64,000 bases of DNA from Streptomyces sp. NBC_01454 (lineage in GTDB: Bacteria > Actinomycetota > Actinomycetes > Streptomycetales > Streptomycetaceae): assembly GCF_036227565.1 (NCBI RefSeq), contig NZ_CP109460.1:5766001-5830000 (forward strand). Direction: 5' to 3'. Below are positions 1 through 8,643 of this stretch, piece after piece. The notes beneath the pieces are model-generated. The model was given only the letters and a program-made list of their open reading frames with translations. It made no database searches and had not been told where the DNA came from. The position numbers and the translations under genes are program-made. The first letter of the stretch is position 1. Each line of letters begins with the position of its first letter.

Positions 1-363
1 CGCGTCAGCGAAGTCCTCCGGCTCGCCCAGGAGCCGGTCTCGCTGCACGCCCCCGTCGGCGAGGAGGAGGACGTCGCCCTCGGCGACCTCATCGAGGACG
101 GCGACGCCGCCTCACCCGTCGAATCCGCCGCGTTCCTGCTGCTCCGCGAGCACCTCGACGCGGTCCTGTCCACCCTCGGCGAGCGCGAGCGCAAGGTCGT
201 CCAGCTCCGCTACGGCCTCGCCGACGGACGCCCCCGCACCCTGGAGGAGATCGGCCGGATCTTCGGCGTCACCCGCGAACGCATACGGCAGATCGAGTCC
301 AAGACGCTGAACAAGCTCCGCGACCACGCGTTCGCCGACCAGCTCCGCGGCTACCTGGACTGA
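1..363 (+). CDS. Sigma-70 family principal-type sigma factor, 3' end only
   Basis: The gene is cut by the left edge; the last 120 codons are present and end in TGA. They cover the end of region 3 and all of region 4. The region 4.2 helix-turn-helix that reads the -35 element is intact ([11 protein letters not shown] followed by [10 protein letters not shown]), and the YGL/LxxREr core of region 4.1 precedes it ([15 protein letters not shown]). This is the primary sigma (RpoD/Hrd) type, not ECF. The ending differs from my memory of HrdB (LRHPSRSQVLRDYLD). The downstream mbl-like gene and fab operon recall the S. coelicolor hrdA neighbourhood, so an HrdA-like paralogue is my inference. The upstream regions 1-3 are not visible, so this cannot be settled here. 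Confidence 0.93.
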   Translation, partial: RVSEVLRLAQEPVSLHAPVGEEEDVALGDLIEDGDAASPVESAAFLLLREHLDAVLSTLGERERKVVQLRYGLADGRPRTLEEIGRIFGVTRERIRQIESKTLNKLRDHAFADQLRGYLD

Positions 364-397
364 CGCCGCGGCGCACCGGACCGGCCCCGCACCGGCC

Positions 398-1879
398 TCA
401 CGCCTCCCGCTGGAACGCCCCCGGATAGGCCTCGTCCCGCACCGCCATGTACTGCTGGCGCACGGCCCGGCCCACCGGCAGCTCCTCACCCGGCTCGAAG
501 ACCTGGCTCGCCGCGGCCGGCCACTGCGGCGGATCGACCCAGGCGGCCCCGCCGCCCGGCCCGGTCTCCGCGCCGGGCGCCGGGGTGAGCGTGCCGTGTG
601 CCACTCCCCACGCCCAGGCCGCCTGCCGCGCCGCACCCAGCGCCGCGTAGTCACCCGGCTGCGGCACCACCACCGGCACCCCGAACAGCCCCGGAGCCGC
701 CGTCTGCACCGCACCCAGATCCGCCGCCGCACCCAGCAGGAACACCCGGCGCACCGCCACCCCCCGCCCCCGCAGCACGTCCAGCGCGTCCGCGAGCCCG
801 CAGAGCATGCCCTCCACGGCCGCCCGCGCCAGATGCTCCGGCTTCATGCTCTCCCGCCGCATGCCGTGCAACGACCCCGCGGTGTGCGGCAGATGCGGCG
901 TCCGTTCGCCCTCCAGATACGGCAGCAGCACCATGCCGTACGCACCGGGTGACGACTTCAGCGCCAGCTCGGACAGCCCTTCCAGGTCCGTCCCCAGCAG
1001 CTCCGCCGCACCGCGCAGCACCCGCACCGCATTGTTGGTGTGCACCACCGGCAGATGCCGGCCGGTCGCGTCCGCGAAAGAGGTGATCGTCCCCGTCGGG
1101 TCGGCCAGCGCCTTGTGATGGATCCCGAACACCGACCCCGAGGCGCCCAGCGACACCACGGCGTCGCCGTCCCCGACGCCGAGCCCGAAGGCCGCCGCCA
1201 TCGTCTCGCCCGTACCGGCCGAGATCAGCAGCCCCTCCGGGGTGAACCCGGCCGTCCCCGACGGGCTCAGCACCTCCGGCAGCCGCATCTGATGGCCCAG
1301 CGCCAGCTCCACCAGATCCGGCCGGTAGGTCGCGGTCGCCGTCGACCAGAACCCGGTCGCCGAGGCCCCTCCGCGGTCCGTGGTACGCCGGGCGGGGCGC
1401 CCCAGCAGCTGCCACGCCAGCCAGTCCTGCGGCTGCATGATCTCCGCGATCCGGGCCGCGTGCGCCGGCTCCGTACGTGCCAGCCAGCGCATCTTCGTCA
1501 CCGGATGGGTCGCCTGCGGCACCGCGCCGACGGCCTGCGCCCAGGCGCTGCGCCCGCCGAGCGAGTCGATCAGATCCGCCGCCGCGCTCTGCGCTCGCTT
1601 GTCGTTGCCCACCAGCGCGGGCCGGACGAGGTTGCCCTCGATGTCCAGCGGCACCAGGCCGTGCGGCTGCGCCGAGACACCGATCGCCTGCACCCCTTCG
1701 AGCAGCCCGCTGCCGGCCGCCTCACCCAGGGAAATCAGCCATGCCTGCGGATCGACCTCGGGCCCCTTCTCGACAGGGTGCGGCGCATAGCCCTGCCTGA
1801 TCACGGCACCTGTGTCCGCATCGCAGACCACGATCCGTGTGCTTTCGGACGAACTGTCCAATCCGGCGACTATCCCCAT
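398..1879 (-). CDS. FGGY family carbohydrate kinase, xylulokinase-like, with altered catalytic loop
   Basis: 493 residues, the usual length for FGGY kinases, which phosphorylate sugars such as xylulose with ATP. The N-terminal phosphate-binding segment (VAGLDSSSESTRIVV) and the C-terminal ATP-domain glycines (VFLLGAAADLGAVQ, GDYAALGAARQAAWAW) are present. Two signature positions deviate. The sugar-site MPWNDxR motif reads LVGNDKR (N92, D93), and the loop that normally carries the catalytic Asp (GGGD) reads SAGTGET, placing Glu225 where Asp is expected. Activity and substrate are therefore uncertain. The ATG has no clear Shine-Dalgarno in front. The gene converges on the sigma factor and stands alone, so no pathway can be assigned from context. 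Confidence 0.88.
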   Translation of the reverse strand: MGIVAGLDSSSESTRIVVCDADTGAVIRQGYAPHPVEKGPEVDPQAWLISLGEAAGSGLLEGVQAIGVSAQPHGLVPLDIEGNLVRPALVGNDKRAQSAAADLIDSLGGRSAWAQAVGAVPQATHPVTKMRWLARTEPAHAARIAEIMQPQDWLAWQLLGRPARRTTDRGGASATGFWSTATATYRPDLVELALGHQMRLPEVLSPSGTAGFTPEGLLISAGTGETMAAAFGLGVGDGDAVVSLGASGSVFGIHHKALADPTGTITSFADATGRHLPVVHTNNAVRVLRGAAELLGTDLEGLSELALKSSPGAYGMVLLPYLEGERTPHLPHTAGSLHGMRRESMKPEHLARAAVEGMLCGLADALDVLRGRGVAVRRVFLLGAAADLGAVQTAAPGLFGVPVVVPQPGDYAALGAARQAAWAWGVAHGTLTPAPGAETGPGGGAAWVDPPQWPAAASQVFEPGEELPVGRAVRQQYMAVRDEAYPGAFQREA

Positions 1880-1981
1880 GGTTTTAGATGATGCCGCATG
1901 AGACGGATAAGGAAAGAGTCAGGGTTTTCCCGGCCGGGCACGGCCCGCGGCCGGCCCGGCCGGGCTCCGCCTCCGGACGGC

Positions 1982-2281
1982 TCAGGTATTGCTCGTACCC
2001 CAGTCGTCCTGGTCGGAGCCGCGCGGCTCGCGCAGCGAGCGGACCCGGTCGCTGACGGCCTGCGGCATCCGCTCCCCGACCTTGGCCGACACCGTCCCGA
2101 AGGCCTTCGACGCCGCGTCGCGCCCGGTCAGCGCCGCAGACTCGGCGGTGTTCCGGACCGCCGGATTCTGGGTGACCCGCTGGGCGGCCTTGCGGAGCTG
2201 CTCATACCGTTCCCGGCCGGCTCGTGCGCCGAGCACGTACCCGGTGGCCAGTCCCGCGATGAACGTGAGCCGGTAGCGCAT
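1982..2281 (-). CDS. YtxH-like small membrane-associated protein
   Basis: 99 residues. The N-terminus has a short hydrophobic, glycine-rich segment (LTFIAGLATGYVLGARAG) followed by a basic stretch (RERYEQLRKAAQRV) and a long amphipathic helix-forming tail ending in a polar, acidic C-terminus. This layout is that of YtxH-domain proteins, whose function is poorly known. The ATG is well supported by AGGTGGAG five bases upstream. It is the only gene between the FGGY kinase and the tRNA cluster and reads towards the kinase with about 100 bp between them. Shared transcription is possible but not shown. Confidence 0.8.
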   Translation of the reverse strand: MRYRLTFIAGLATGYVLGARAGRERYEQLRKAAQRVTQNPAVRNTAESAALTGRDAASKAFGTVSAKVGERMPQAVSDRVRSLREPRGSDQDDWGTSNT

Positions 2282-2502
2282 TGCTCCACCTTTCCCTCTC
2301 GTCGGTCCCGTCCGGTGCCGGTACGCACCGGAGTGCCGGGCTGTGCCGCGCGCCTACCCTCCGGGGCCGGAGATCACCCGAGGTGACCTGAGGCGATACC
2401 GATTGGCGGAGCACCCCCCTGCTTGCGCTAATGTATGTGTCGCAGCGAGCGCGCGCCGTCCGGTTCCCCCGGACAGCGGTGCATTCGAGGCACACAGAGC
2501 AA

Positions 2503-2575
2503 TCCCCTGTAGCTCAATTGGCAGAGCAGCCGGCTGTTAACCGGCAGGTTACTGGTTCGAGTCCAGTCGGGGGAG
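2503..2575 (+). tRNA. tRNA-Asn (GTT), first of tandem pair
   Basis: 73 nt. Acceptor TCCCCTG pairs with CGGGGGA (one G-U), discriminator G, no encoded CCA. D arm AGCTCAATTGGCAGAGC; anticodon arm GCCGG-CTGTTAA-CCGGC gives anticodon GTT; T arm with GGTTCGAGTCC. The anticodon stem has five Watson-Crick pairs. Five bases separate it from the next tRNA, so the two are surely co-transcribed. Confidence 0.97.
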
Positions 2576-2580
2576 CTCGG

Positions 2581-2653
2581 TCCCCTGTAGCTCAATTGGC
2601 AGAGCATTCGGCTGTTAACCGGAGGGTTACTGGTTCGAGTCCAGTCGGGGGAG
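2581..2653 (+). tRNA. tRNA-Asn (GTT), second of tandem pair
   Basis: 73 nt and identical to the first copy in acceptor, D, T and anticodon loops. It differs in the anticodon stem, which reads TTCGG-CTGTTAA-CCGGA and keeps pairing (one T-G). It is followed 11 bases later by a strong hairpin with a T run. Confidence 0.97.
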
Positions 2654-2664
2654 CAGAGAGAACG

Positions 2665-2691
2665 AGGACCCCGCGAGGGGTCCTTTTTCTT
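2665..2691 (+). terminator. Intrinsic terminator of the tRNA-Asn pair
   Basis: An 8-bp perfect stem (AGGACCCC / GGGGTCCT) closed by a GCGA tetraloop at 2673-2676 runs into a T-rich tail (TTTTTCTT). This is a classical rho-independent terminator placed 11 bp after the second tRNA-Asn. Confidence 0.9.
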
Positions 2692-2832
2692 GTGCCATGG
2701 AACCGAACCCCCGGCGATCGAGGTCCTCTTGGACGTGCGTGGTCGCCGGACGGCAGCCCTCACGGGCAGCAGATCGTATGAGCGGCTATGCTGCGGCAGA
2801 CGGCGCGCACAAATGTGCGCGACGCGCCGTGG

Positions 2833-2906
2833 GGGGCGGTAGCTCAGCCGGTTAGAGCAGCGGACTCATAATCCGTCGGCCGTGGGTTCGAGTCCCACCC
2901 GCCCCA
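2833..2906 (+). tRNA. tRNA with CAU anticodon (elongator Met, or Ile2)
   Basis: 74 nt. Acceptor GGGGCGG pairs perfectly with CCGCCCC, discriminator A. The anticodon arm GCGGA-CTCATAA-TCCGT gives CAU. The T arm CGTGGGTTCGAGTCCCACC is canonical. It lacks the initiator-type C1-A72 mismatch and the three G-C pairs at the base of the anticodon stem, so it is not initiator tRNA. Elongator Met and lysidine-modified Ile2 share this anticodon; I favour Met but cannot separate them by eye. It begins 142 bp after the terminator of the tRNA-Asn pair. Confidence 0.93.
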
Positions 2907-2927
2907 CCGCACGGCATCGATCCGCCC

Positions 2928-2957
2928 GTGACAGCCTCCCTCCGGGGAGGTTGTCAC
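2928..2957 (+). terminator. Inverted repeat downstream of the CAU tRNA
   Basis: Twelve-base arms (GTGACAGCCTCC and GGAGGTTGTCAC, one G-U pair) separated by six bases lie 21 bp after the tRNA. There is no T run, which is common for terminators in high-GC actinomycetes. Confidence 0.65.
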
Positions 2958-4074
2958 AGCGGCCTCGCCACACCGTCGCCTCACATGGCCCATGCGCGAC
3001 GGTCGATATGGCGCCCCTCAAGCCTCACACAAGCAACTCCGCCTCCGTGCCATACGGGGCCGTCCGGCGTGCCGATGGTTCCCCCGGGGCGGGTGTGGCG
3101 TCGGGCAAGAGGCCGCACGCCCGGCAGCATGGCCGGCCCTCGTGCGGATTCACTTGGGCTGGAGCGCGCGCTCATTCCTACGGTTGCCTTACCCGCTACC
3201 GCTGAGCGCCCAACGTCCCGAGTGGAGTATGTCCGTGACAGCCCGTCGCTCCGGGACGACCACCACTGCCGCCGACAGGGAGACGCTCGCCGTGTCCCCG
3301 ACGGAGCCGGGCACAGGGGGCAGGGCACAGACAAGCATCCGCGCGTGGCGGGAAGGCGACCGCTGCAGCCTGTATCGCGCCGGCCACCTCCGGAGCGGTG
3401 GTGAGCACTTCGTTCATGGGTCTCGGCCGGTTATCGGACCGTGTCGCCCGTGAGCCCATGCTGCTGACCGGGCCGACCTGGCGGCGGCCGGGACGGTGAT
3501 CCTGCTGGTCGCGCCGGATGGGGTGTGGCCGCTGCGTCTGCCTTGCCCGGTCTACCCAGGTCCGTGCCGCCGCGGACCGCCCTCATCACCGGACGCGTGC
3601 CGGGCCGCCCGACCGGCGCCGAGCTGTCTGACGTCCCGGCGGCCATGGCGCCGGCCAGAGGCAAGAAGGCTAGTGTCGCTGACGTGTGACGCCACGACAG
3701 CTGGAGAGCGGAGCTTTCTCGGGCGCTCTTGCCTCGCGTTCCCGGGACCTTGTTGACAGTGAAGGCGTGAATTCCCCCAAGGGTGAATATGGCCAGATAC
3801 TGGGCCCAGGTCACGCCATCGGAAACCGGCTTGCGTGTGGGGAGTGGAGACCGTCAGCCCCAACCCCCGGTAAACCATGGGTAGTTCGCTTGCGGGAGGA
3901 AGGGCGTTGCGTCCCCTCAGCAGGGCGACATGGTCCGGCCGGCGTCCGGTCTGCTGGGCGGGCTCCCCGGTGACGCAGTGCTGCACTTCGCGTTCGAAGG
4001 GGTCTGGCCGTTGCGTTCTCCGAGGAGCGACCGCAGCGATGGCGCGTCCGCTGCGGTGACGCGCTCGTCGACCG
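2958..4074. other. Long stretch without a recognisable gene, 3' of the tRNA
   Basis: About 1.1 kb between the tRNA hairpin and the glycosyltransferase. Short open frames exist on both strands, but none has the usual Streptomyces combination of ribosome binding site, GC3 bias and recognisable protein. A minus-strand stretch near 3680-3880 is somewhat less GC-rich and could be a decayed gene. I looked for a second copy of the tRNA 3' end that would mark an attachment site and did not find one. A decayed insertion at a tRNA locus is a possibility only. Confidence 0.5.
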
Positions 4075-4950
4075 TCAGATGACCGGGGGACGGCCCAGTC
4101 TCGTCATGCGCCAGACCGTGTGCCAGCGCATCGGGCGGCGTCGTCCGCAGGGGGTGCGTACGCCCTCGGCGAAGCCGGCGGCCCAGGCGCGGATGCCGGG
4201 CAGGGAGCGGGTGCGCAGGACCGTCAGTAGTGCCCATACGCCGAGGTAGACGGGTACCAGGACGGCGGGGAGGTGGCGCTTGGCCAGCCAGACGCGGTTG
4301 CGGGCGACCATGCGGTGGTAGACGGCGTGCCGGGTGGGGGAGGTGTAGGGGTGCTGGAGTACGAGCTCCGGGGCGTAGCGGATGTCCCAGCCGTCGTCCA
4401 GGGCCCGCCAGGCGAGGTCGGTTTCCTCGTGGGCGTAGAAGAACTCCTCGGGCCAGCCGCCGATTCTGTCCAGCATGGGCACGGACAGGGAGTGCCCGCC
4501 GCCGAGGAAGGTGGTGACCAGGCCGCCGTGCGCCGGGTCGCCGACCCGCAGGCGGGGGACGTGCCGGCGCTGGGTGCGGCCCCGTTCGTCGGCGATGCGG
4601 AAGCTCACGATGCCCAACTTCGGCTCGCGGCTGTGCAGTTCGGCCAGCCGGCTGAAGACGTCGTTGCTGATCAGCAGGCCGTCGTCGTCCAGGTCGACCA
4701 CCAGGTCGATGTCCCCGAGCTTGCGCAGCTCGTCCAGGGCGACGTTCCGGCCACCGGAGACGCCGAGGTTGTCGGTCAGCTCGACGCCCATCGCGCCGTG
4801 CGGAAGCGGGGGGAGCGGCGAGCCGTTTCCGATGACCACGACATGCGCCGGCTGAAGGTCCTGCTTGGCGACCGAATCCAGCAGGGCCTGCAGTTCGGCG
4901 GGGCGGTTCCCCATGGTCAAGATGGCGACGCCTACGCGCAGATGACGCAC
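4075..4950 (-). CDS. GT2 family glycosyltransferase
   Basis: 291 residues from a GTG at 4950, which has GGAG nine bases upstream; a much longer open frame exists but starts inside unrelated sequence. The N-terminus is the GT-A nucleotide-sugar fold (VGVAILTMGNRPAELQALLDS), with the acceptor-loop NLGVSGGRN, the metal-binding DLDDDG near residue 100, and a later GGWPEEFFYAHEETDLAWR segment matching the ED/catalytic-base region of GT2 enzymes. The C-terminus is basic and hydrophobic (LVPVYLGVWALLTVL), suggesting membrane association. It would transfer a sugar to a cell-surface acceptor; donor and acceptor are unknown. It is transcribed away from the divergent cupin gene. Confidence 0.9.
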   Translation of the reverse strand: MRHLRVGVAILTMGNRPAELQALLDSVAKQDLQPAHVVVIGNGSPLPPLPHGAMGVELTDNLGVSGGRNVALDELRKLGDIDLVVDLDDDGLLISNDVFSRLAELHSREPKLGIVSFRIADERGRTQRRHVPRLRVGDPAHGGLVTTFLGGGHSLSVPMLDRIGGWPEEFFYAHEETDLAWRALDDGWDIRYAPELVLQHPYTSPTRHAVYHRMVARNRVWLAKRHLPAVLVPVYLGVWALLTVLRTRSLPGIRAWAAGFAEGVRTPCGRRRPMRWHTVWRMTRLGRPPVI

Positions 4951-5169
4951 AGAAGAATGCTCCGTTCTTGGCGGTCCTCTCGGGATGCTAGCCCCCGGGG
5001 GAGGCCACCGCGTGCCACGGCACCTCCCCGGCGACATCCCGGCCGGGCGGCCCCGGCGGGGTGGCCGCACCGGTGGCCGGGCGCGCGGTCGCGGCGCACC
5101 ATGGAAGGACCAGATGGAAGGGCCAGGGGCAGATACGGAGGACCAGGGGGGTGGCAGGAGGAAGCCCTC

Positions 5170-5532
5170 ATGATGGAAGTCAAAACGGTCGACAAGCCGG
5201 ATGAACGGCGCGACTTTCCCCGGGGTCACCTCGAAGCCCTGCACCTCACCGGACTGGACTTCGCCGTGGCCACCTTTGAGCCCGGTTGGCGCTGGTCGGA
5301 GTCGGTGGGCCCGATCGCCGGGACCGACAGCTGCGAGATCCACCACAACTGCTTCATGGTCCAGGGCCGGATGCGGATCCGGATGAATGACGGCGCGGAG
5401 TCCGAAGTGGGACCCGGCGACGTTTTCGTCTGCACGCCCGGTCACGACGCCTGGGTCGTGGGGGACGAGCAGGTCGTGGTGTACGACTTCGCGGGCGCCA
5501 TGGCGACCGAGTACGGAAAGGCGAAGGGGTAG
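5170..5532 (+). CDS. Small cupin-domain protein
   Basis: 120 residues, a single cupin barrel. The two cupin motifs are visible: an N-terminal CEIHHNCFMVQGRMRIRM with adjacent His residues, and a C-terminal EVGPGDVFVCTPGHDAWVVG that includes PGD and a His. These would form the metal site, but the substrate cannot be predicted. The start is the first of two overlapping ATGs; AGGAGG lies about nine bases upstream. It is divergent from the glycosyltransferase and has no cotranscribed partner. Confidence 0.87.
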   Translation: MMEVKTVDKPDERRDFPRGHLEALHLTGLDFAVATFEPGWRWSESVGPIAGTDSCEIHHNCFMVQGRMRIRMNDGAESEVGPGDVFVCTPGHDAWVVGDEQVVVYDFAGAMATEYGKAKG

Positions 5533-5854
5533 CCGCCTGCGCCCTGGGTGGCGTGGGAGCTGGAATGTGGCCGGCCGGGGTGCGGCGGTTGCCGGACCCC
5601 GGCCGTGCCGCGTCCCGGCCCGCCGGACCCCGGCCGGCGGTGAGGGGACGGGGCGGCGTGGGCGCCGTCGGCCCCGCGGTGGGAGACGGTGAGAGGGCGT
5701 GGCGATCCCCACGTCAATCGGGATGTCTAGGAACGTGATCGGTGGGCAGGGGTGCGGGACGGTCCGGCGTGCGGAATACGTCACGGGTTGTTCCCGTTAC
5801 CGCAGCCGGAGACCGACTGACAATCGTCGACAGACCGGAAGCAGGGACATACGC
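5533..5854. other. Intergenic region carrying the thioredoxin promoter
   Basis: Roughly 320 bp between the cupin and thioredoxin genes. No open frame in it looks coding. Its only recognisable content is the SigR-type promoter at 5773-5798. Confidence 0.6.
5773..5798 (+). promoter_or_regulatory. Candidate SigR-dependent promoter of the thioredoxin gene
   Basis: GGAAT at 5773-5777 and GTT at 5796-5798 are separated by exactly 18 bp, which is the consensus of the disulphide-stress sigma factor SigR of Streptomyces (GGAAT-N18-GTT). The implied transcription start lies about 50 bp before the ATG of a thioredoxin, a known class of SigR target. Sequence match and context agree; binding has not been shown. 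Confidence 0.8.
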
Positions 5855-6280
5855 ATGAGCACCATCGAGCTCACCAAGGACAACTTCGACGAGATCGTCT
5901 CCGGCAACGATTTCGTCCTGATCGATTTCTGGGCCGAGTGGTGCGGGCCGTGCAAGCAGTTCGGCCCGGTCTTCGAGAAGTCCTCGGAGACGCACGAGGA
6001 CCTCGTCTTCGCCAAGGTCGACACGGAGGCGCAGCCCGAGCTGGCGCAGGCCCTCCAGATCCAGTCCATCCCGACCGTGATGATCGTCCGGGAGAACATC
6101 GCCGTCTTCGCCCAGCCGGGCGCGCTGCCCGCGGAGGCCCTGGAGGACGTCATCGGCCAGGCCCGCGCGCTGGACATGGACGAGGTCCGGGCGTCGGTCA
6201 CGGAATCTCAGCAGGCCGAGCAGCCCGAGCAGCCCGAGCAGGCGCAGGGCGAACAGGGTCAGCAGGCGCAGAGCTCGTGA
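5855..6280 (+). CDS. Thioredoxin with Gln/Glu-rich C-terminal tail
   Basis: 141 residues. The active site W29-CGPC (Cys30, Cys33) and the conserved cis-proline segment (IQSIPTVMIV) identify a functional thiol-disulphide oxidoreductase reduced by thioredoxin reductase. Beyond the fold, about 30 residues are a low-complexity tail rich in Gln and Glu (QQAEQPEQPEQAQGEQ), unusual for thioredoxins and probably disordered. The phosphatase gene overlaps its stop by four bases, so the two are translationally coupled. The SigR-type element upstream predicts induction by oxidants such as diamide. Confidence 0.95.
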   Translation: MSTIELTKDNFDEIVSGNDFVLIDFWAEWCGPCKQFGPVFEKSSETHEDLVFAKVDTEAQPELAQALQIQSIPTVMIVRENIAVFAQPGALPAEALEDVIGQARALDMDEVRASVTESQQAEQPEQPEQAQGEQGQQAQSS

Positions 6281-6873
6281 GCGACCTTCTTCTGGTCCGA
6301 CACGGCGAGACCGAGTGGAGCAGGGACGGCCGGCACACCAGCTGGACCGATCTGCCGCTGACCGTGGATGGTGAGGAGCAGGCCCGCGCACTGCGGCCGC
6401 TGCTGTCGGGCCGGAAGATCGGGGCGGTGTACGCCAGCCCGATGCGGCGGGCGCTGAGCACCGCCGAGCTGGCGGGCCTGGCCCGACCGCAGATCGACGC
6501 CGACCTGCGGGAATGGGACTACGGCGGCTACGAGGGCGTCACCACCGCCGAGATCCACCGCAGCCGGCCCGGCTGGTATCTGTTCTCCGACGGTGTCGCC
6601 GAGGGACCCGAGGCACACCCGGGGGAGTCGCCCGAGCAGGTGGGGGCGCGCGCCGACCGGGTGCTGGCGCGGCTCGCGTCACAGCTCGCCGCGGACGAGG
6701 GCGATGTGGCGCTGGTGGGGCATGCGCACTTCCTGCGGGTGCTGGCCGCCCGCCGTCTGGGCCTGCCGGCCGCCGCCGGCGGACTCTTCACCTTCGAGAC
6801 CGGGGCGGTGTGTGTGCTGGGCACCGAGCACGACCGCCCGGCGGTGGTGGCCTGGAACGCCAGGAGTCTGTGA
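6277..6873 (+). CDS. Histidine phosphatase (phosphoglycerate mutase-like) family protein
   Basis: 198 residues starting at a GTG that overlaps the thioredoxin stop (GTGA). The N-terminal LLLVRHGETEW motif carries the phospho-accepting His9; the second catalytic His lies in ALVGHAHFLRVLA, and an Arg and Glu of the pocket are in ASPMRRALSTAE and LREWDYGGYEG. The family includes broad phosphatases and mutases; the substrate here is unknown. Coupling to a SigR-controlled thioredoxin suggests it is made under disulphide stress. Confidence 0.92.
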   Translation: MSDLLLVRHGETEWSRDGRHTSWTDLPLTVDGEEQARALRPLLSGRKIGAVYASPMRRALSTAELAGLARPQIDADLREWDYGGYEGVTTAEIHRSRPGWYLFSDGVAEGPEAHPGESPEQVGARADRVLARLASQLAADEGDVALVGHAHFLRVLAARRLGLPAAAGGLFTFETGAVCVLGTEHDRPAVVAWNARSL

Positions 6874-6911
6874 GGGCGGGGCGGGGCGGCGGGGCGGGGC
6901 CGCACGCCCCC

Positions 6912-8065
<1,154 letters not shown>

Positions 8066-8069
<4 letters not shown>

Positions 8070-8473
8070 TCCGTGATGGTGGGCGGCGCGGTCAGGAACG
8101 GGCGCACCTCGAGCCACTCGTGGATCGGCTTCCCGCCCGCCCCGGGGGCGGCCGACAGCTCCCCGGCCAGCTCGACGGCGCGCTCGTGGCTGTCGACGTC
8201 GATCACCATCCAGCCGGCGATGAGGTCCTTGGTCTCGGCGAAGGGACCGTCGGTGACCGGCGGGCGCCCCTCGCCGTCGTACCGCACCCACGACCCCTCG
8301 GGGGCGAGCGCCTGACCGTCGACGAACTCGCCGGTCTTCTCGAGCCGGGCCGCGAAGTCGTTCATGTACTGCACGTGCGCCGAGATCTCTTCCGGCGTCC
8401 ACCGGTCCATGGGGACGTCGTTGACCGCGGCCGGTGCGCCTCGGTAGTGCTTGAGCAGCAGGTACTTGGCCAT
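8066..8473 (-). CDS. DGPF (YCII-related) domain protein, ECF42 partner
   Basis: 135 residues, with the family signature TDGPF at residues 74-78 followed by AETKDLIAGW. It starts at an ATG with GAGGAGAAG about six bases upstream, and its stop overlaps the start of the sigma gene by four bases. DGPF proteins are consistently encoded next to ECF42 sigma factors and belong to their regulon; they adopt a dimeric alpha-beta-barrel-like fold of unknown biochemical role. No catalytic residues can be assigned. Confidence 0.93.
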
Positions 8474-8525
8474 CGTGCTTCTCCTCGGTGCTGGTGCGAC
8501 CCATTGTGGTCGCGTGCACCCCGGG

Positions 8526-8552
8526 GACGGAGCCGGACTCGGGTTCTCGACA
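8526..8552 (-). promoter_or_regulatory. Candidate ECF42 promoter (TGTCGA-N17-CGTC)
   Basis: On the minus strand TGTCGA (8552-8547) is followed 17 bp later by CGTC (8529-8526), about 50 bp before the DGPF start codon. ECF42 factors are reported to recognise TGTCGA at -35 and CGA/TC at -10, so this fits autoregulation of the DGPF-sigma operon. Confidence 0.72.
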
Positions 8553-8643
8553 TCGCGGGCCGAAGTTTTTTTCGGCGCGCGTGGACCGGCGGTCTTCCGC
8601 TCCGCGAGGAGCGGGACTCCGGACACGCTCCAGGTCAATACAC

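Noticed and set aside
2992-3453. A 150-codon plus-strand frame after the tRNA
   Set aside because: No ribosome binding site before its start, no family resemblance and overlapping alternatives on both strands; treated as non-coding.
2833-4074. Integrative element attachment site at the CAU tRNA
   Set aside because: A second copy of the tRNA 3' end was looked for in the downstream 1.1 kb and not seen; no integrase is recognisable.
4951-5784. N-terminal extension of the glycosyltransferase (open frame to 5784)
   Set aside because: It would overlap the entire divergent cupin gene, which has better codon use and its own ribosome binding site; the GTG at 4950 has GGAG at the right distance.
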